Shown here one piece after another: positions 10,630-22,936 of a stretch of 64,000 bases of DNA. The notes under the pieces were generated by a model. It saw only the letters and a list, made by a program, of their open reading frames with translations, was not told the DNA's origin and searched no databases. The translations under genes were made by a program, and so were the position numbers. How positions within the stretch are numbered: position 1 is the first letter of the stretch; each line of letters starts with the position of its first letter. Source of the DNA: Avena insularis (taxonomy: Eukaryota > Streptophyta > Magnoliopsida > Poales > Poaceae); the NCBI GenBank assembly GCA_023614405.1, contig CM042688.1, positions 441,678,028 to 441,742,027 of the forward strand. Reading direction: 5' to 3'.

Positions 10630-13394
10630 AATTCCTTGTCTATCTGTTGCATCCAGTTTGTTATCACAATCTGCCTTTGGTTATCAACTGTTGGTACATT
10701 CCATACTGACAGGCTTTTGAAAAACCGGCGCGATCTATCCGACTCCTTGTTAACCGGTGCCATCTTCTTAAGGGTGTCCTTTCTTCTAGCAACTCCACAT
10801 TCTGTGTAATCATCAGTTGCTAATCTCTATCTGCTAAGTGATTTTGCGCATCTATGGGTATTTTAATGCCGGAAAATGCGGAAAATTTTTCTTTGATACA
10901 TCTGTGTTTCCACACTCCTTTTATCAGCATGTCCATGCTAACTCATTCTTTTGTCACCGGCGCTTAATCCTAGAGTTTCTTTTCATCTCCTTTTCTCTTG
11001 GGCTAATTACATAACATGTGTCGACCCGATGCTGGTGATTGTAATTTGGTTCTCGGCATAGCTATATTCCACTCATGATAATGTCGATTGGAATATGGGA
11101 AATGCTATCAACCGTCACCATCTGGAGGATAAGGTTATCTCCTGTGATTTTGAGTACACCGTGATCATATCTATGCATATTCAAGCATCTTTGGCAATCC
11201 GGAGTTTCTCAAGGCACTACGGCGGTCTAACATCTGTTCATCATGCTGCACATCTTTTTGAACTCCATATCTGCACAATTCTCCTGGATACGAGGGAATT
11301 GCATCTTTTTCGTCTCTGATAGCTCGTACCATAAGCAAAGCTATATCATCGTTTCTTTATCGAAGATCCCTTTATCTTTGTAACCGGTGATCTGATCGAC
11401 AATGTGAACCAGGTGAGATCTCTTTTTCTTCCGAAGGACCAGATAATCTATTCTTCCAGTGCATCTTCTTCAACACGAACCCGTGCTCTAACTATTGATC
11501 TTTCTAAGAGCGTTGAGCTCAGAAAGTGTTTCGAGCATTTGTTCGTTTCTCCCGCCTCTTGAACTTGATATTCTGGGAATATCCTGTTAATCCATGGTGG
11601 TATATGTTGATAATATGCTTGCCTAATCCATATCAATAGAAGGACATGGAAGATCATCTGTGTCTCTTTCTCTCATGCTTCGTGAGCATTGCCTGTGTGC
11701 AAGTTCTCAAAGCGTGAATTCTGACTTTTTGAAGTCACCTATCTTGGCCACGTCCTTCTGCTCAATAGATCGCTTCAATTCTGTAATCAGCAAGTCCATT
11801 GTTAATTCCATCCTTCATCCTCAACCAATCCGGAGTTGTTCCTTGTTGGCAAGTTATCATCATCGTTCAGTTGAAGTTTTTCCTCAAGACTGCTAAATCT
11901 CTCTCAATCATTTCAAGAAGAACATGGAGTTCTTTCACCTCAGTCTCATCAAGTGATCCTTTGAAACCCTCTTGTTCTATCGTCTATGCTCAATCCACCG
12001 GAGACCATGAAGACCTTTCAGATCTTGTTTTTCCTTATGTTCAAGTGGTGCTATCTTTTTCTTTGCCTGTGGAATCTTGCAGTTCTTCTCCGTAATCTTC
12101 CTTCATATCTTTCTGGTGGCTGGTTACTTATGACATGACGACAACCTCATCATCTTTATCTATCTATGAATCCGGTGAATCGTTTGCATCTATCCTTGTT
12201 TTCTAACGGAGTTCCATGAGTTATCCTTGTCAATACCTTCAGTCTGTTTCGGTAGTTGGGTTGCATGGTTTTCCTATTCATGTGCGGAGTAATGCTTTGA
12301 GTGCGGGATGGAGTAGCTACCATACCACTACTCTTATCATTCGCTCTTGTACATTGAATTGGTGAATTAATGTGATTCCACTCATTCCACGGAAGTTAGA
12401 AGTGGCCTTTATCCCTCGATACTTTTACTTCCGTCCTTGTTTTTCCGGAGTGCTCTCTCGAAGAAAGTAATCAATAATATCTTGTTGGTGATCTCGTCTT
12501 TTCCTACACGGAGCAAATCTTCTGTTATCTGGTGGAAGAAAACGCAAACCCTTTTCTATCCTCGTTTTTCTACTGGTGTTTGATATCCCCAAACAAGATG
12601 GAAGGAAACTATCTCTCTTTGTTTCATCAATTCTTTTGCTGTGGTAAAGCCAATTATGGTTGAGGCCATCAGCCGCAAATCTATTGCGTTAGCCTCAAGG
12701 CTAAAGAAAGCAATAAGTATCTCCACAATAAACTCCAGATCCTCCATAATCTTTGCTTCTTAGGATTCCACCATGATCTGGCTTCACATCCATCTCTAGA
12801 AGTTATATCCGCGCACGTCAATTGCGTGATCCTTCGGTTCTTACCGGCGCAACAAGAATCTAATCCAACGATGTCCAGCTAAATCTTTCTGTTGATATCA
12901 AGGGACTATATTGTTTGAAGGCAATATTATTTCCGTACTTCATTTCTCAAATCCGAGAGAAGATACAATGCTATTGTCATAGCGGTTCAAAACCTCTCCA
13001 ATCTAGCTCTTTTCCTTCCGGCGAGATAAAGATTCATCCTCTCTCGTATCAGTAAATCTTTAATCTTAATGATGTGTCTTGCTTTCTCCATGATGCATCA
13101 TCTTGTCCCTTCTTTCTCAAGTGGTTCTTTTCTCTTATCATGTTTCTGAGAAAACCGGAGCTATGTCCACCCTATCCTTCTTGTCTCACGACAATCCTTC
13201 AACTCTTCTAACCCGTTGTTTCGCAAGCAAAACGCAAGACTCGCAACAAGTCTAGCAAGTTTTGCAAGGTGTAGTGGTCGCACCATTCCATTGTTCATCA
13301 ACTTGGGAACGTGAGGGTCACCTTCGTTCCGGACACCCGTCTCTCTTTGTGTTGTTTTCTTTTTCCTAGGAATCTCGGGGCGAGATTCTTGTTT

Positions 13395-13407
13395 AGTGGG
13401 GGAGAGT
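13395..13407 (+). other. Polypurine tract of Sukkula-1
   Basis: AGTGGGGGAGAGT directly precedes the 3' LTR and is identical in Sukkula-2. It would prime plus-strand synthesis. Confidence 0.85.
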
Positions 13408-16400
13408 TGTAGCATCCCAATTGTCTAACAATTGCAATGCTACTAGCCTAGTCTACATAGATGCCACTTCATATATATAATTGTTGCATCATAAATATAT
13501 CATGCTCATGTCATCATGCCACCTTGCATTTGAGCATCATATAAAACCCTTTTGTGTTTTGGTTCTTCTCTCATATGCAATGTTATTGTATTTTTGCCTC
13601 TTGATATTGTATTTGGTTCTTGATATATTGTTTAATGCCCAAGTTGAGTTGGGGGCATATCTCTTATTAACTCCACCACCTTTCTTTCACCACCTTATAT
13701 TCCACCATCTAACTAAATATGGGCTTTGCACTTTATTTGGGTTTTACCTCTAGCTCATGTGGGTTGGGATGGATCCAATTCTTTTCCACATGCTCTCATC
13801 TTAGCATCATGTTGTTTTCACATTATTGATATATGAGAGCCACATGGCCACCTTTGCATGCCTTGTGAATGGAACCCTTTTTCCTAGCTTCCACATGGAT
13901 TATCATGGAATTGTGCTCATGTTGGAATACTTTTGGGACTATTAATTATCTAGTGGAACATACACACTAGCATGTCCCATTTTATTTCAAACATGGCCAT
14001 CTCCAACTACTCCACATGGGGCATCCTTTCATTTATTTGGCTTGGCTTTATTCCACTTTTGGAAACGCAAAGGGGCAATGCCATGTTTAATATAATTGTT
14101 TTCACAAAATAATCATGGTATTAAATACTTTGCATGGGCCATGCAAGTACCACCTTTTTTGCTTGTCATTTGGATTTTTATTTGATTTTAAAATGGATCA
14201 TCTCTATATCTCTCTCTCTTTCTCCTTGGGCTTGATATATGCTTGATCTTGCTCACACCCTATCATCACATCCCTATCCCTTCTTTGCTTGATCTTGTTG
14301 GAGCTTGTTTTGAGCCTTGCTTGATCTTGTCAAAAGGACCTCTCCATCTTATCCCTCCATCTCTCTCTAAAACCCTAAGCTAACCCTAAGCCTACCTCTC
14401 CATCTCCTCTAATCTACCCATGCCCCATCCTAGCTAAACCTAAGCTACCACCTTCCCCTCTTTCTCTCCTCTCTAGCAGAGTCACCCCTCTAAACCAAAC
14501 CCTAGCTGGCCCCACCGGCCACCCTCTCTCCCTGGCCACCCACCCCTGCCCTAGCTACCCTCTAACCGAGCCTAGCTCCAAACCTAAACCCTACCCGAGG
14601 CTACCCCCCCTCTCCCTCTCTTGCTCTCTCTCTCTGCCCTAGGGGCCCCAGCCCGAACCACCCCGACCCTGGCCTGCCCTACCCCACCTGGCAGCTCTCC
14701 TCGCGCCTGCCCTGCCCCTTCCCCCGACCGTGCACGTGAAGGAGGGAGAAGAGAAAGGTGGCACCGAGCCACCTTTTCCCATCTACCCCTCCCCCACGAC
14801 GCCTCCCTCTCCCCTCTGCCTTACCACCATCCTCTGGCTCGCCTCTGTCCCCCAGATCTACCCCAGACCGTCCCCTCTCCCTGCCTTCCCCCCCGCCACC
14901 GTCTACCCCTGACGCCGACCACCGTCGGCCTCCTTCTCCTCCACACAAACCGGCCGGTGGCGAGGCGTCCGCTGGTGTCGAGGAAGGTCACGACGCTCCA
15001 CCGCATCACCCTGTGCCCGGCGACGAGGAGGAGACGGACCGGAGCCACCCGAACCAGCGCGAGCCCGATGCAAACCCTAGATCCTCTGGCCGTCTGCCTC
15101 GACGCCGATCCTCTGCGTCTCGAGCCGATCTGACCACGCCGACACACTCCCGGTGAGCCCACGATCCCCCCTGACATGGTCCGCATCTCTGTAACCCCTA
15201 GCCTCGCCGGACCTTGCATCGAACGGCCTCCGTGCGTCGGTGTGCACCGGCGTCTGCATGCTCGCGCTCTGCGTAGGACCCTATCTAGGCCTCGCCCGCA
15301 TCCCTGACACCTCCCCTAGCCCTACCGCACTGGTTGCACCCCGCAGCGCGCACCCCCCGTGTCCCAGGATCGAACCCCGCTTCGCCCGCGCCGCGCACCG
15401 ATCGGTCGATCGCGGCAGAGAAGAGGAACAGTGCCCGCGACGTCCTTTTGTGGATACCCCCCTGCTTTCCTTTTGCATCAACCCGCGGTCCATCAGCCCC
15501 ACCTGCCAGCCTCCCTTTCCGTTTTGCAAAACGCCCCCGCATCTTTTAGCCCGTAACCCGCGTAGGCCTCAGACCGCCCACGTGTCGCCTCCCATTGGGT
15601 GACGCCACAAGGCCGCAGCCTCTAGGCCCGCTTGTCATCCACGCGAGCTAGGCAGAGCTGCGGTGAGAAAAGCTGCTCTGCGCGCTGAGCTGCCGAGTCA
15701 GCAGTTGGTCCCACCTGTAAGCGTCTGTGGCTAGATTCCTCTGGGTATAAAAATGATTTCTGAAATCTGTTTAAATTCAAATCTTTTTCTAATTATTTCA
15801 AATTCAAATATAATTCTGTTTTTAAATAACTTTTAAAATACAAATCCAAATAATACAAATAATATATGTTTTCAAATGAGAAAAATGTGAGGAATTCAAA
15901 TATGGCCTTCAAAATATATTTTGAACATTTAAAATTCCAAGTTTAATTAAAATTGCATAAAATGCCCTTTTGACTTAATAAATTAATAACTTTTGTTTTA
16001 TAAATCCAAATTTAACAAATAATATGTCTAAAATAATTAGCTCGACGAGACCTTTCTTTTTATGCATTCCATGGTTTGTTTTGAAGCATGCATCATATAA
16101 ATATAAAGAGTACAGCAACTAAATTGTGAATAAAATGGGGCCAAAACTAAATAAAATGCTTTATTATTGTACTCCACACCTCACCCATGCCATGCTACTT
16201 TATTGCCATGCAAATTGTGCATCATTCATCATGGCATGATTGTTTGCTTGTCGCATTTAATTCATATGCTTGTGCACTTTATTTATGTTGGCCCTTGTTT
16301 GTTTGGTTCTTCTTCGAATAGACGCTGAGCAGGGGATATACCATGATACCCAGGAGCACTACCCAGATCCTTCTCTCGCTTCAACTGAGCTGCCAGGCAA

Positions 16401-18123
16401 GCACTACCACATGATTGCATACATATAGTACCTATTGCCTCTATCTTATCCTTGCATCATTGAGTCGCGGTTGCATTAATCTGAATCCCAAGTAATGCAT
16501 AGCCTTTACTGTTAAACCCCACCGAAGCTTGTTCCTCCATCCCATGAGCCATCACTACAGGAGTTGATTGAGCCATGCGAGTCGTAGAACAGCATGTGTA
16601 GGGTATATGAGTGTCTGATGGATAACGAGGTACCTATACAACTTAACCTGAGTACTAATGGGATAACTAATGACAGTGGCATCGGTGAGCCATATCTGTT
16701 ATTTGGTTTTTTAGGCTCACTTGTGTCCCGTAGGACCCCGAGTACTTGATTCCTGTTCCTTGAATATTTGCGCTATCCACATCCGGGAGCCTTATGAACC
16801 CCCCTGAGCCAGAGCTTGATTCATTCTTATTTCTTGGGGCCACAACTAGTTTGAGGTTTTATTACTATCCTGTACTTATGCCATGATTTACTGCTTTATT
16901 TACGATTGTGCGAGGAGCACCTGTACTGTTTACGTTCGTGACACGATTTCGCGGTATCGACAAGCCCAGTCACACTTTCGGGTTCCCAGTCATTTACAGC
17001 CGTCCACACAAACCTTGAGTCCGTCTCGAGTCGGCCCAGCTTCGCGGGTAGCTTAATGGGGTGGCCCCCTGAAATATTTCTGAATCCTGTGATCGCTTTG
17101 TCGTGACTGCCTCGTTGGGTTTTTGTTTTGGTTTTTCCGAGGCATATCGAGTGTGTGTTGCTATTTGTGCACCCCTGCAGGGTAAAACTTTCTGAAAGCC
17201 GTGTCCGCGGTTATGGACGACTTGGAGCACAGTTTCTCGATCATAGACAAGCATAACTAAAGTACCGCTTTTAATTTGACTAGACTAGGTACCTGACTAG
17301 TAAATAGTGCCACACTCACGGAATGGATAATAAAACTGCCAACGGATGGGGGGATGTTCGTCCGCTTCCTCGTCGATGGCGAGGAGGAGGATGGATCTGT
17401 GGAGATTACCATTATAACCGTTATAACTGTTATTAATTCGCGGACATCCGCCTATCTCTGGTTAGGCGGATGGTTAGCGGGTATCTATAGAATTGCTAGG
17501 GTTTATCTTTTGCTGCAATTGTGTCACCCTGTGTTGTGTCCCTCTAGAGGCATAAAGACTTGCCGAGTACCCTAGGGTCTCACACGATAAATTATTGGTT
17601 CAGATGGACAGGTACACTCGCAAGATGGATACTGGGCGGAAGAGACGGACGATGTGGGCAACGATCATTCGGTGTAGAGATTCCGGGAACGGGGATCCGT
17701 GAGATCTGTGGGCGGGATGTGCTTATTTGTGGGGCATCTTATGCTGATTTGCTTCTTATCCGTACTCGGATTTTGTCTTCGGCTTCCGCTTGATACTCTG
17801 TTGATTGATGTATGAGGAGATATCCTAAACTATTATATCTATCTAGGATATTTGGATCTTGCCGTATGGCGTTGCTATATTTCCTTTCTTTTTAGATGGA
17901 ATGGCTCTGATGTACTATTGTATGGTGGCTTGCATACATACTCATTTGTGTATGTAGTTGATCCCTTCGCTGACACGCCTGCTGTTCTTGCCCGATGTTT
18001 GGAAATGATTGGGACGGCCGAAAGGTCTACCTGTGAGTGGCATTTGGGCCCCACCGTACTATTTCAACCATTTCTGCTCATCCAGGCTTGTAACTAGGAG
18101 CGTAATTCACCTAGGTAGTTACA
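13408..18123 (+). repeat. 3' LTR of Sukkula-1
   Basis: Near-identical copy of 5623-10355. Differences by eye are scattered substitutions and small gaps, for example near 14220-14250 and 15570-15620. It ends TAGTTACA before the TSD GTATT at 18124-18128. Confidence 0.88.
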
Positions 18124-18128
18124 GTATT

Positions 18129-19789
18129 CTCCTTTGATGCATTATTTGGGTTGACTTGGCGCATGCTCACACCATGTTAAGACTATCCCAAGTCACCATA
18201 GCCTCTATGATCCTTTAGTTTTCGACTTGTAATATCACTTTATGCTTTAATTAATGATTGTTTGACGCTTTGCATGATTATGGCCATTATTGCTCTCTTA
18301 GTTGGTCGCTCCCAGTCTTTTGCTAGCCTCCATAACCAAGTATGAGTTCCACTCATGCATCCAACTCCAAATAAAACCAAGTTATTCCAAAGAGTCCACC
18401 ATACCTACCTATTAGCATTTGCTATTCCAAGTATATTCATGTTTTTATCTCCCTTCCAAATTAAACTTGTTATGAGAAAACTAGTGACTAAAGCTCTCAC
18501 GAACTTGATGCCACATTTTACTTTTCCTGCCCCTAATAAACTTGAACCATTGTGTCATGTATGTTGAATATGCTTGCACTTATATGTTGGGGATTAGCAG
18601 AACCATGATGTCATGGGGAACACTTTCAACATTGCATTTGTACTTTGTACCTAGTTGATATCATGCTCTTTTGTCTATGGATGTCGTCGGTGTGAATTGA
18701 AAGGGGATCTTGTAAGTCCATGGAGTTATGTATGTGCGTTAGAGAAATGCCTAGGCCGCTGGTCTAATCCATGCCTAATCATGGTGGAAACCTGCAGTCT
18801 AACCATAATGAGCAATCTATGAAGCATTCTTCTTATAGAAAAAGAGATAGAGATTGAGAAAAAGAGAAAAGGAAAAAAAGATGAGAAAAGAGGAAAGAGA
18901 AAAAAAGCACCATTTTCCCATGGTAAATAAGAAGATTGCTGAGATGCTCGTTGTCTCCTTGCCTTGTCATTTTGATATGGGGATTCTTCCGTATCATCGG
19001 ACAAGGGGTACCCCGTTGGCAGTTCTCTATGATACACATGTACTTACTATGAGAAGAACTTACCAGTAACTAAACTTGAGTAGCATGAGGAGCGGCCCTC
19101 GTATTCGAGGGACATGAGATTGCCAACTTATACTTTGTCAAGCATATACTCCATAGTTTGTTCACTTTAACCTTAATCACTTCAAGATGCTTATGATAGG
19201 GGCAATGAGAGCTGAAAGCTAATAAGTACCATAATTTTTGGAAACTCATTATGAGACTTGAATCCCTGCTTCCTTCTATGAAGGCCTTTCTTTTACTTTT
19301 ATATTGATTCCCCACCTTCTATCTTTATGCACCTATTAAGAGAGCATAGTGGTCATTCTTAGTTTAATGTGCATTGTACCAAAACTTGTTGATTGATTCA
19401 TAACTTTGATATTGCTTGTTCTTAAACCATTTGTATGTAGTCACCCTTATGAACTTTGAAGGTGTCATATGCTTTTAAGTTTTGCTACACTATGAGGGAC
19501 AAGCTAAATACCACTCTTATTATGTTTTCTATATGTGAAACAAACAAACGTTTTTCAATGCATTGTTATTCATGATCTTTTGTTTGTACCTTTTCATATT
19601 ACAACATAGTTGCTATGTCTTATTGTTAGAACTCTATCTTTCATGTTCATGTTTAGAGTACCTTGATCCCAGCTAACAATGCTACAATAATGATGATCAT
19701 GATTGTGTTGGTTGCATGTCACCTAAAAAATTATATTATTTTTATTGTTTACCTACTCGAGGACGAGCAGGAACTAAGCTTGGGGATGT
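18129..19789 (+). other. Element B internal region, 3' untranslated part
   Basis: Continuation of B after Sukkula-1. There is no convincing ORF. It includes a purine-rich A/G tract (about 18838-18905) and then CCCATGGTAAATAAGAAG. The same order of motifs is found reversed in element Y (about 43700-44110), which shows common descent of the two 3' regions. Confidence 0.7.
19776..19789 (+). other. Polypurine tract of element B
   Basis: AAGCTTGGGGATGT lies immediately before the 3' LTR start TGATACG. Upstream is CGAGGACGAGCAGGA, a motif whose counterpart GAGGACAAGCAA precedes the tract of element Y. Confidence 0.75.
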
Positions 19790-21323
19790 TGATACGTCCA
19801 TAATGTATCTATAATTTTGATGGTTTTATGCTAATAATATGCTTTTGATACTCCTTTTTATATAAATTTTATGATTTATTTGGACTAACCCACTAATAGT
19901 TGCAAAAGTGCACAATGTTCTTGTTTTACACTTTAATGTGTAGGAATTACCAAGAATACAAGTGGAAACCTTGTTGGAGTCAAATTGGGATTTTCCAGAA
20001 ATCTGTCTTAGAACTCTTTTTGAAGATGGTCACGTTTCGGGTCGAAGGCGGTGTCAAATGGAAAACTCTTCAACTACAAAGTTGGAAATTGTACGACAAA
20101 TGTTCTGGACATAAAATTTAGCTGATGCCGAGTCCGGATGGGCCCAATAGACCCGATTTACTACAGCCCAAGATGGGGTACTGGGAATCCGAGAAGCTAT
20201 ATAAAGGGAGAAAACCTAATTCGTGGGAGACACCTCCACCCACGAATTTGCAGCCACCAAAGCCATGTTTTTGCCTCCCCATAGATCCCATCACCATGGG
20301 AGAGGGCACCCAACAAGCCATGAAGGAAGGGGGCTAAGGGGCGGTGCTCCCCTGTGATACCGGCGGTGGGGAAGGAGTCTTGCGCCGCCGCCGGCGCCGC
20401 CTCTTCACCATCTTCACCGCCATCTCAAGAGATCTCCACCACCATCTCCATCACCGTTGCTGATTCCCATGAAGAAGAGGGAGTAGTTCTTCCTCTAGGC
20501 TAAGGGTTCTACCGGTAGCTATGTGTTCATCTCTCTCTATGCATGATCATATTGTGATCATGAGCTTTGCAATCAAGTAGATCTACCTTGATACTCAAGT
20601 TCTTTAATAGATCTCTGCTCTCCCCATGTGTGTGAAAGTGACAGCGTGCACACCATGGTGGCACTTAGGCTAGAGATTACAAATAGTTGTTATGAGTCAT
20701 ATTTGGAGTTGGATGTCTTTATGAAATTGTGGTGTTTGTTGGAACCATCTAGTGCTCAAGGTGACAGTGTGGGGTTTTCTAGATGGGAAAGACTTACTTT
20801 GAGGTGTGCTGTTATAGCCTTACCATGGATTAGATTGTCCCACCAGAGAGTAGTTAAGAGTAGTATCATAAAGAGAAGATATTTATATGAGAGTGTTCAC
20901 TAGTGAAAGTATGATCCCTAGGCCTTATTTCTAAGCATTGAAACACTTTTTACAACTAGATCTATTACACGTTTGCTTGCTTCCATCTTTATTTCAGTTT
21001 GCCTTTAGTCTTTTCCACGTGTCGTCAAAGCTATTTTCTAGCACCGTTACCACTTATAATTATCCATACCACTTGTATTTCACTATATTCGCTGAACTAG
21101 TGCACCTATACACCTGACAAGTGTATTGGGTGTGTTGGGGACACAAGAGACTTCTTGTATCTTGATTGCAGGGTTGCTTGAGAGGGGATACCTTTGACCA
21201 CTTCCTCCCTGAGTTTGATAAACCTTGGGTGATCCACTGAAGGGAAAACTTGCTGCTGTTCTACAAACCTTTGCACTTGGAGGCCCAACAACTGTATACA
21301 AGAATAGAAGTGCGTAGACATCA
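19790..21323 (+). repeat. 3' LTR of element B
   Basis: Full-length partner of 1873-3400, with a conserved TATA box at 20198-20205. It is followed by ATAGT, the diverged TSD copy, and then by X internal sequence. Confidence 0.88.
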
Positions 21324-21326
21324 ATA

Positions 21327-21340
21327 GTTCTATCCCCCAT
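21327..21340 (-). other. Polypurine tract of element X (minus strand)
   Basis: Read on the minus strand this is ATGGGGGATAGAAC. In the undisturbed element it would sit directly against the 3' LTR that now ends at 1870, and element B has separated the two. On the minus strand it is preceded by CCTAGGAATCTCGGGA, which also precedes the polypurine tract in the Sukkula copies. Confidence 0.7.
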
Positions 21341-21748
21341 AACAGAATCTCATCCCGAGATTCCTAGGTAGGAAGATAGAAGAACAGGGTTACGCTAGAC
21401 TTCAACAATCTTCTCGAAGAGGCTGATCCATACCACCATTATTGAATGAATGAAACGTTTCATTTCTTCAAGGTAGTTGCACACACTAGAGAAGAGAGGG
21501 AAACACACAAACCACAAACAGAGTATCTCATGGTCAACTCATGGATAGATGTTTCCTGAACATCTCTGGAGCCAACGAGCATGAAACACATCAAGGTAAC
21601 GGAGGAAGCAAAGAGGAGAAAGTTTCAAGTTGTTAGATAAGTGATCTTCATAAGGATTGAGACCATAGAACTTCAGAAGAATTTGAGCTTCTGAAAAGGA
21701 AAGCTTACAATGGAAAGAACACGACCAAAGACTTGAGAGATGAACCTC
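21329..21748 (-). other. Element X internal domain, left fragment
   Basis: Non-coding sequence between the B insertion and the CACTA insertion. No ORF is seen. It continues at 33521 beyond the CACTA element. Confidence 0.7.
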
Positions 21749-21762
21749 CACTACTAGGAAAC
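21749..21762 (+). repeat. Left terminal inverted repeat of CACTA element
   Basis: CACTACTAGGAAAC; its exact complement is at 33507-33520. CTC precedes it. Confidence 0.95.
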
Positions 21763-21784
21763 GGCCTATAGATAGACAATATGC

Positions 21785-22255
21785 TCAGTGGCGCATATGC
21801 GAAAGCATGCACTACAGGAAAAGATCAGTGGTGCACCAGAAAGCATGCGCCACAGAAGATGGGAAGTTCTGTGGCGCATTCTCCAGAACATGCGCCACAG
21901 AAGATTGGTGGGACCCGCCGGCCGGGGTGGTTGATCCAAGTTCTGTGGCGCATTCTGAAATATGTGCCACAGAAGAGGCAACTTATGTGGTGCATATTTC
22001 CTCATGCGCCAAAGAACATGGAGGGGGGCCCCACCACGGAATCTAATTCACCCAAATTCCGTGGCGCATGTCGGCATATGCACCACAAATGTGTTTCACT
22101 TCTGTGGTGCATAAGTCCAACATGCGCCACAAAACTTGGAGGTGGGCCCCACACAGGGAATCTTATTCACCCACTTCTGTGGCACATATGGACTTATGCG
22201 ACACAGAAGTTTCAGCATCTGTGGCGCATTTCCTCCATATGCGCCACAGATGAGG
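21785..22255. repeat. Left subterminal repeat array of CACTA element
   Basis: Repeated GTGGCGCAT and ATGCGCCAC motifs, often paired as short hairpins with a 5-15 bp spacer (for example 21867-21902, 22060-22090 and 22218-22248). Several copies carry GCG to GTG or GCA changes of the kind expected from cytosine deamination. In En/Spm elements such arrays are binding sites for the TNP1-type protein. Confidence 0.85.
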
Positions 22256-22770
22256 GCATCCAGATCCATGTTAAAAAGGTGACAAGAGCTAGCTTTCTTA
22301 TCTATCTATCCACCACCAACCATTTCACATCTCTACCTCCTCCCAACTTGTCTTCCTCCTCCCTCACACCCCATCTTGCCCATAGTTTCTCCATTTTCTT
22401 GTAACTAAACCTACTTTAATCCATAGATTGGTAAGTGGAAGCTTCGCTCCAACTTCTAGATCTAAAAGTTCCTTACTTTTCTCTCTCACATCTCTATTTT
22501 TTTACTAATTTCCTCTCCACCAACTTGCATTGTAGATCTATTTGTCCACACTCTCTCATCGCGCGGTCTCATCTCGCTATTATTGTGTATACTATAGGTG
22601 AGTACTTGGCCATCATGAACATGTAGGTGAAGCTTGTCGCGCGGGCTGTGTGTGTGTGCGATCCATGGCGAGACGATGCTTGTGTGGTGCATGAATGTTT
22701 GCAATGGGAGGAAGTTTTTTGTTGGTTGCTTGTTGTTGTCGGGCCCTGCCGGTGTGGTTGCATGGATGTT

Positions 22771-22856
22771 TGCCGAAATGTTGATTCATTTCCATTTCGG
22801 CAAATTTTTGCACTACCCATATGTCCTAATTTTAGGAAAGGTCATGCCGAATTTTT
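22771..22856 (+). promoter_or_regulatory. Hairpin plus conserved 20-mer upstream of the TNP2 gene
   Basis: TGCCGAAATG and CATTTCGGCA (22771-22802) form a perfect 10-bp stem with a 12-nt loop. A 20-nt AAAGGTCATGCCGAATTTTT follows at 22837-22856. The same 20-mer, also downstream of a hairpin, precedes the second CACTA gene (28505-28598). It lies upstream of a likely splice acceptor (about 22930), so it is probably leader or leader-intron sequence. Confidence 0.6.
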
Positions 22857-22936
22857 TCCGGCTAGCATTCATGCATGTGTGTGTTCATATGGTGTGGTTC
22901 TCACCTATACTCTCTGTTTTGACCGCTCAGGCAACC

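Larger units (their letters stand above)
10356..13407 (+). other. Non-coding internal domain of Sukkula-1
   Basis: About 3.05 kb between the LTRs. I find no ORF with retroelement motifs and the longest frames are under 100 codons. By eye it is about 95 percent identical to the core of Sukkula-2 (56507-59551) over the first 200 bp and stays collinear to the end. A GT microsatellite lies at 10603-10629. Confidence 0.8.
5623..18123 (+). mobile_element. Sukkula-1: complete LARD-type (Sukkula-like) LTR retrotransposon
   Basis: Two LTRs of 4733 and 4716 bp flank a 3.05-kb internal domain. The parts are in order: initiator-Met primer site, non-coding core, polypurine tract, and a perfect GTATT TSD outside. 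No gag or pol is present, so movement would need proteins supplied by another element. LTR and core sizes fit Sukkula of barley and wheat as I remember them. The LTRs are nearly identical to each other, with the first 250 bp showing no difference by eye, so the insertion is recent compared with its host element B. Confidence 0.88.
1873..21323 (+). mobile_element. Element B: non-autonomous Athila/Sabrina-type gypsy LTR retrotransposon, split by Sukkula-1
   Basis: Two LTRs of about 1.53 kb begin TGATACGTCC and end TAGACATCA. A tRNA-Asp primer site follows the left LTR and a polypurine tract precedes the right one. The flanks are ACAGT (1868-1872) and ATAGT (21324-21328), a 5-bp TSD with one transition. 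Without the inserted Sukkula-1 the internal domain is only about 3.9 kb and holds a single short ORF, with no protease, reverse transcriptase or integrase. Its 3' untranslated region (18129-19789) resembles that of element Y in reverse, so both probably belong to one related group. The family name is tentative. Confidence 0.85.

Noticed and set aside
21785..22255. CRISPR-like array
   Set aside because: The repeats are short inverted motifs with irregular spacing inside a eukaryotic CACTA end; no cas genes or regular spacers.
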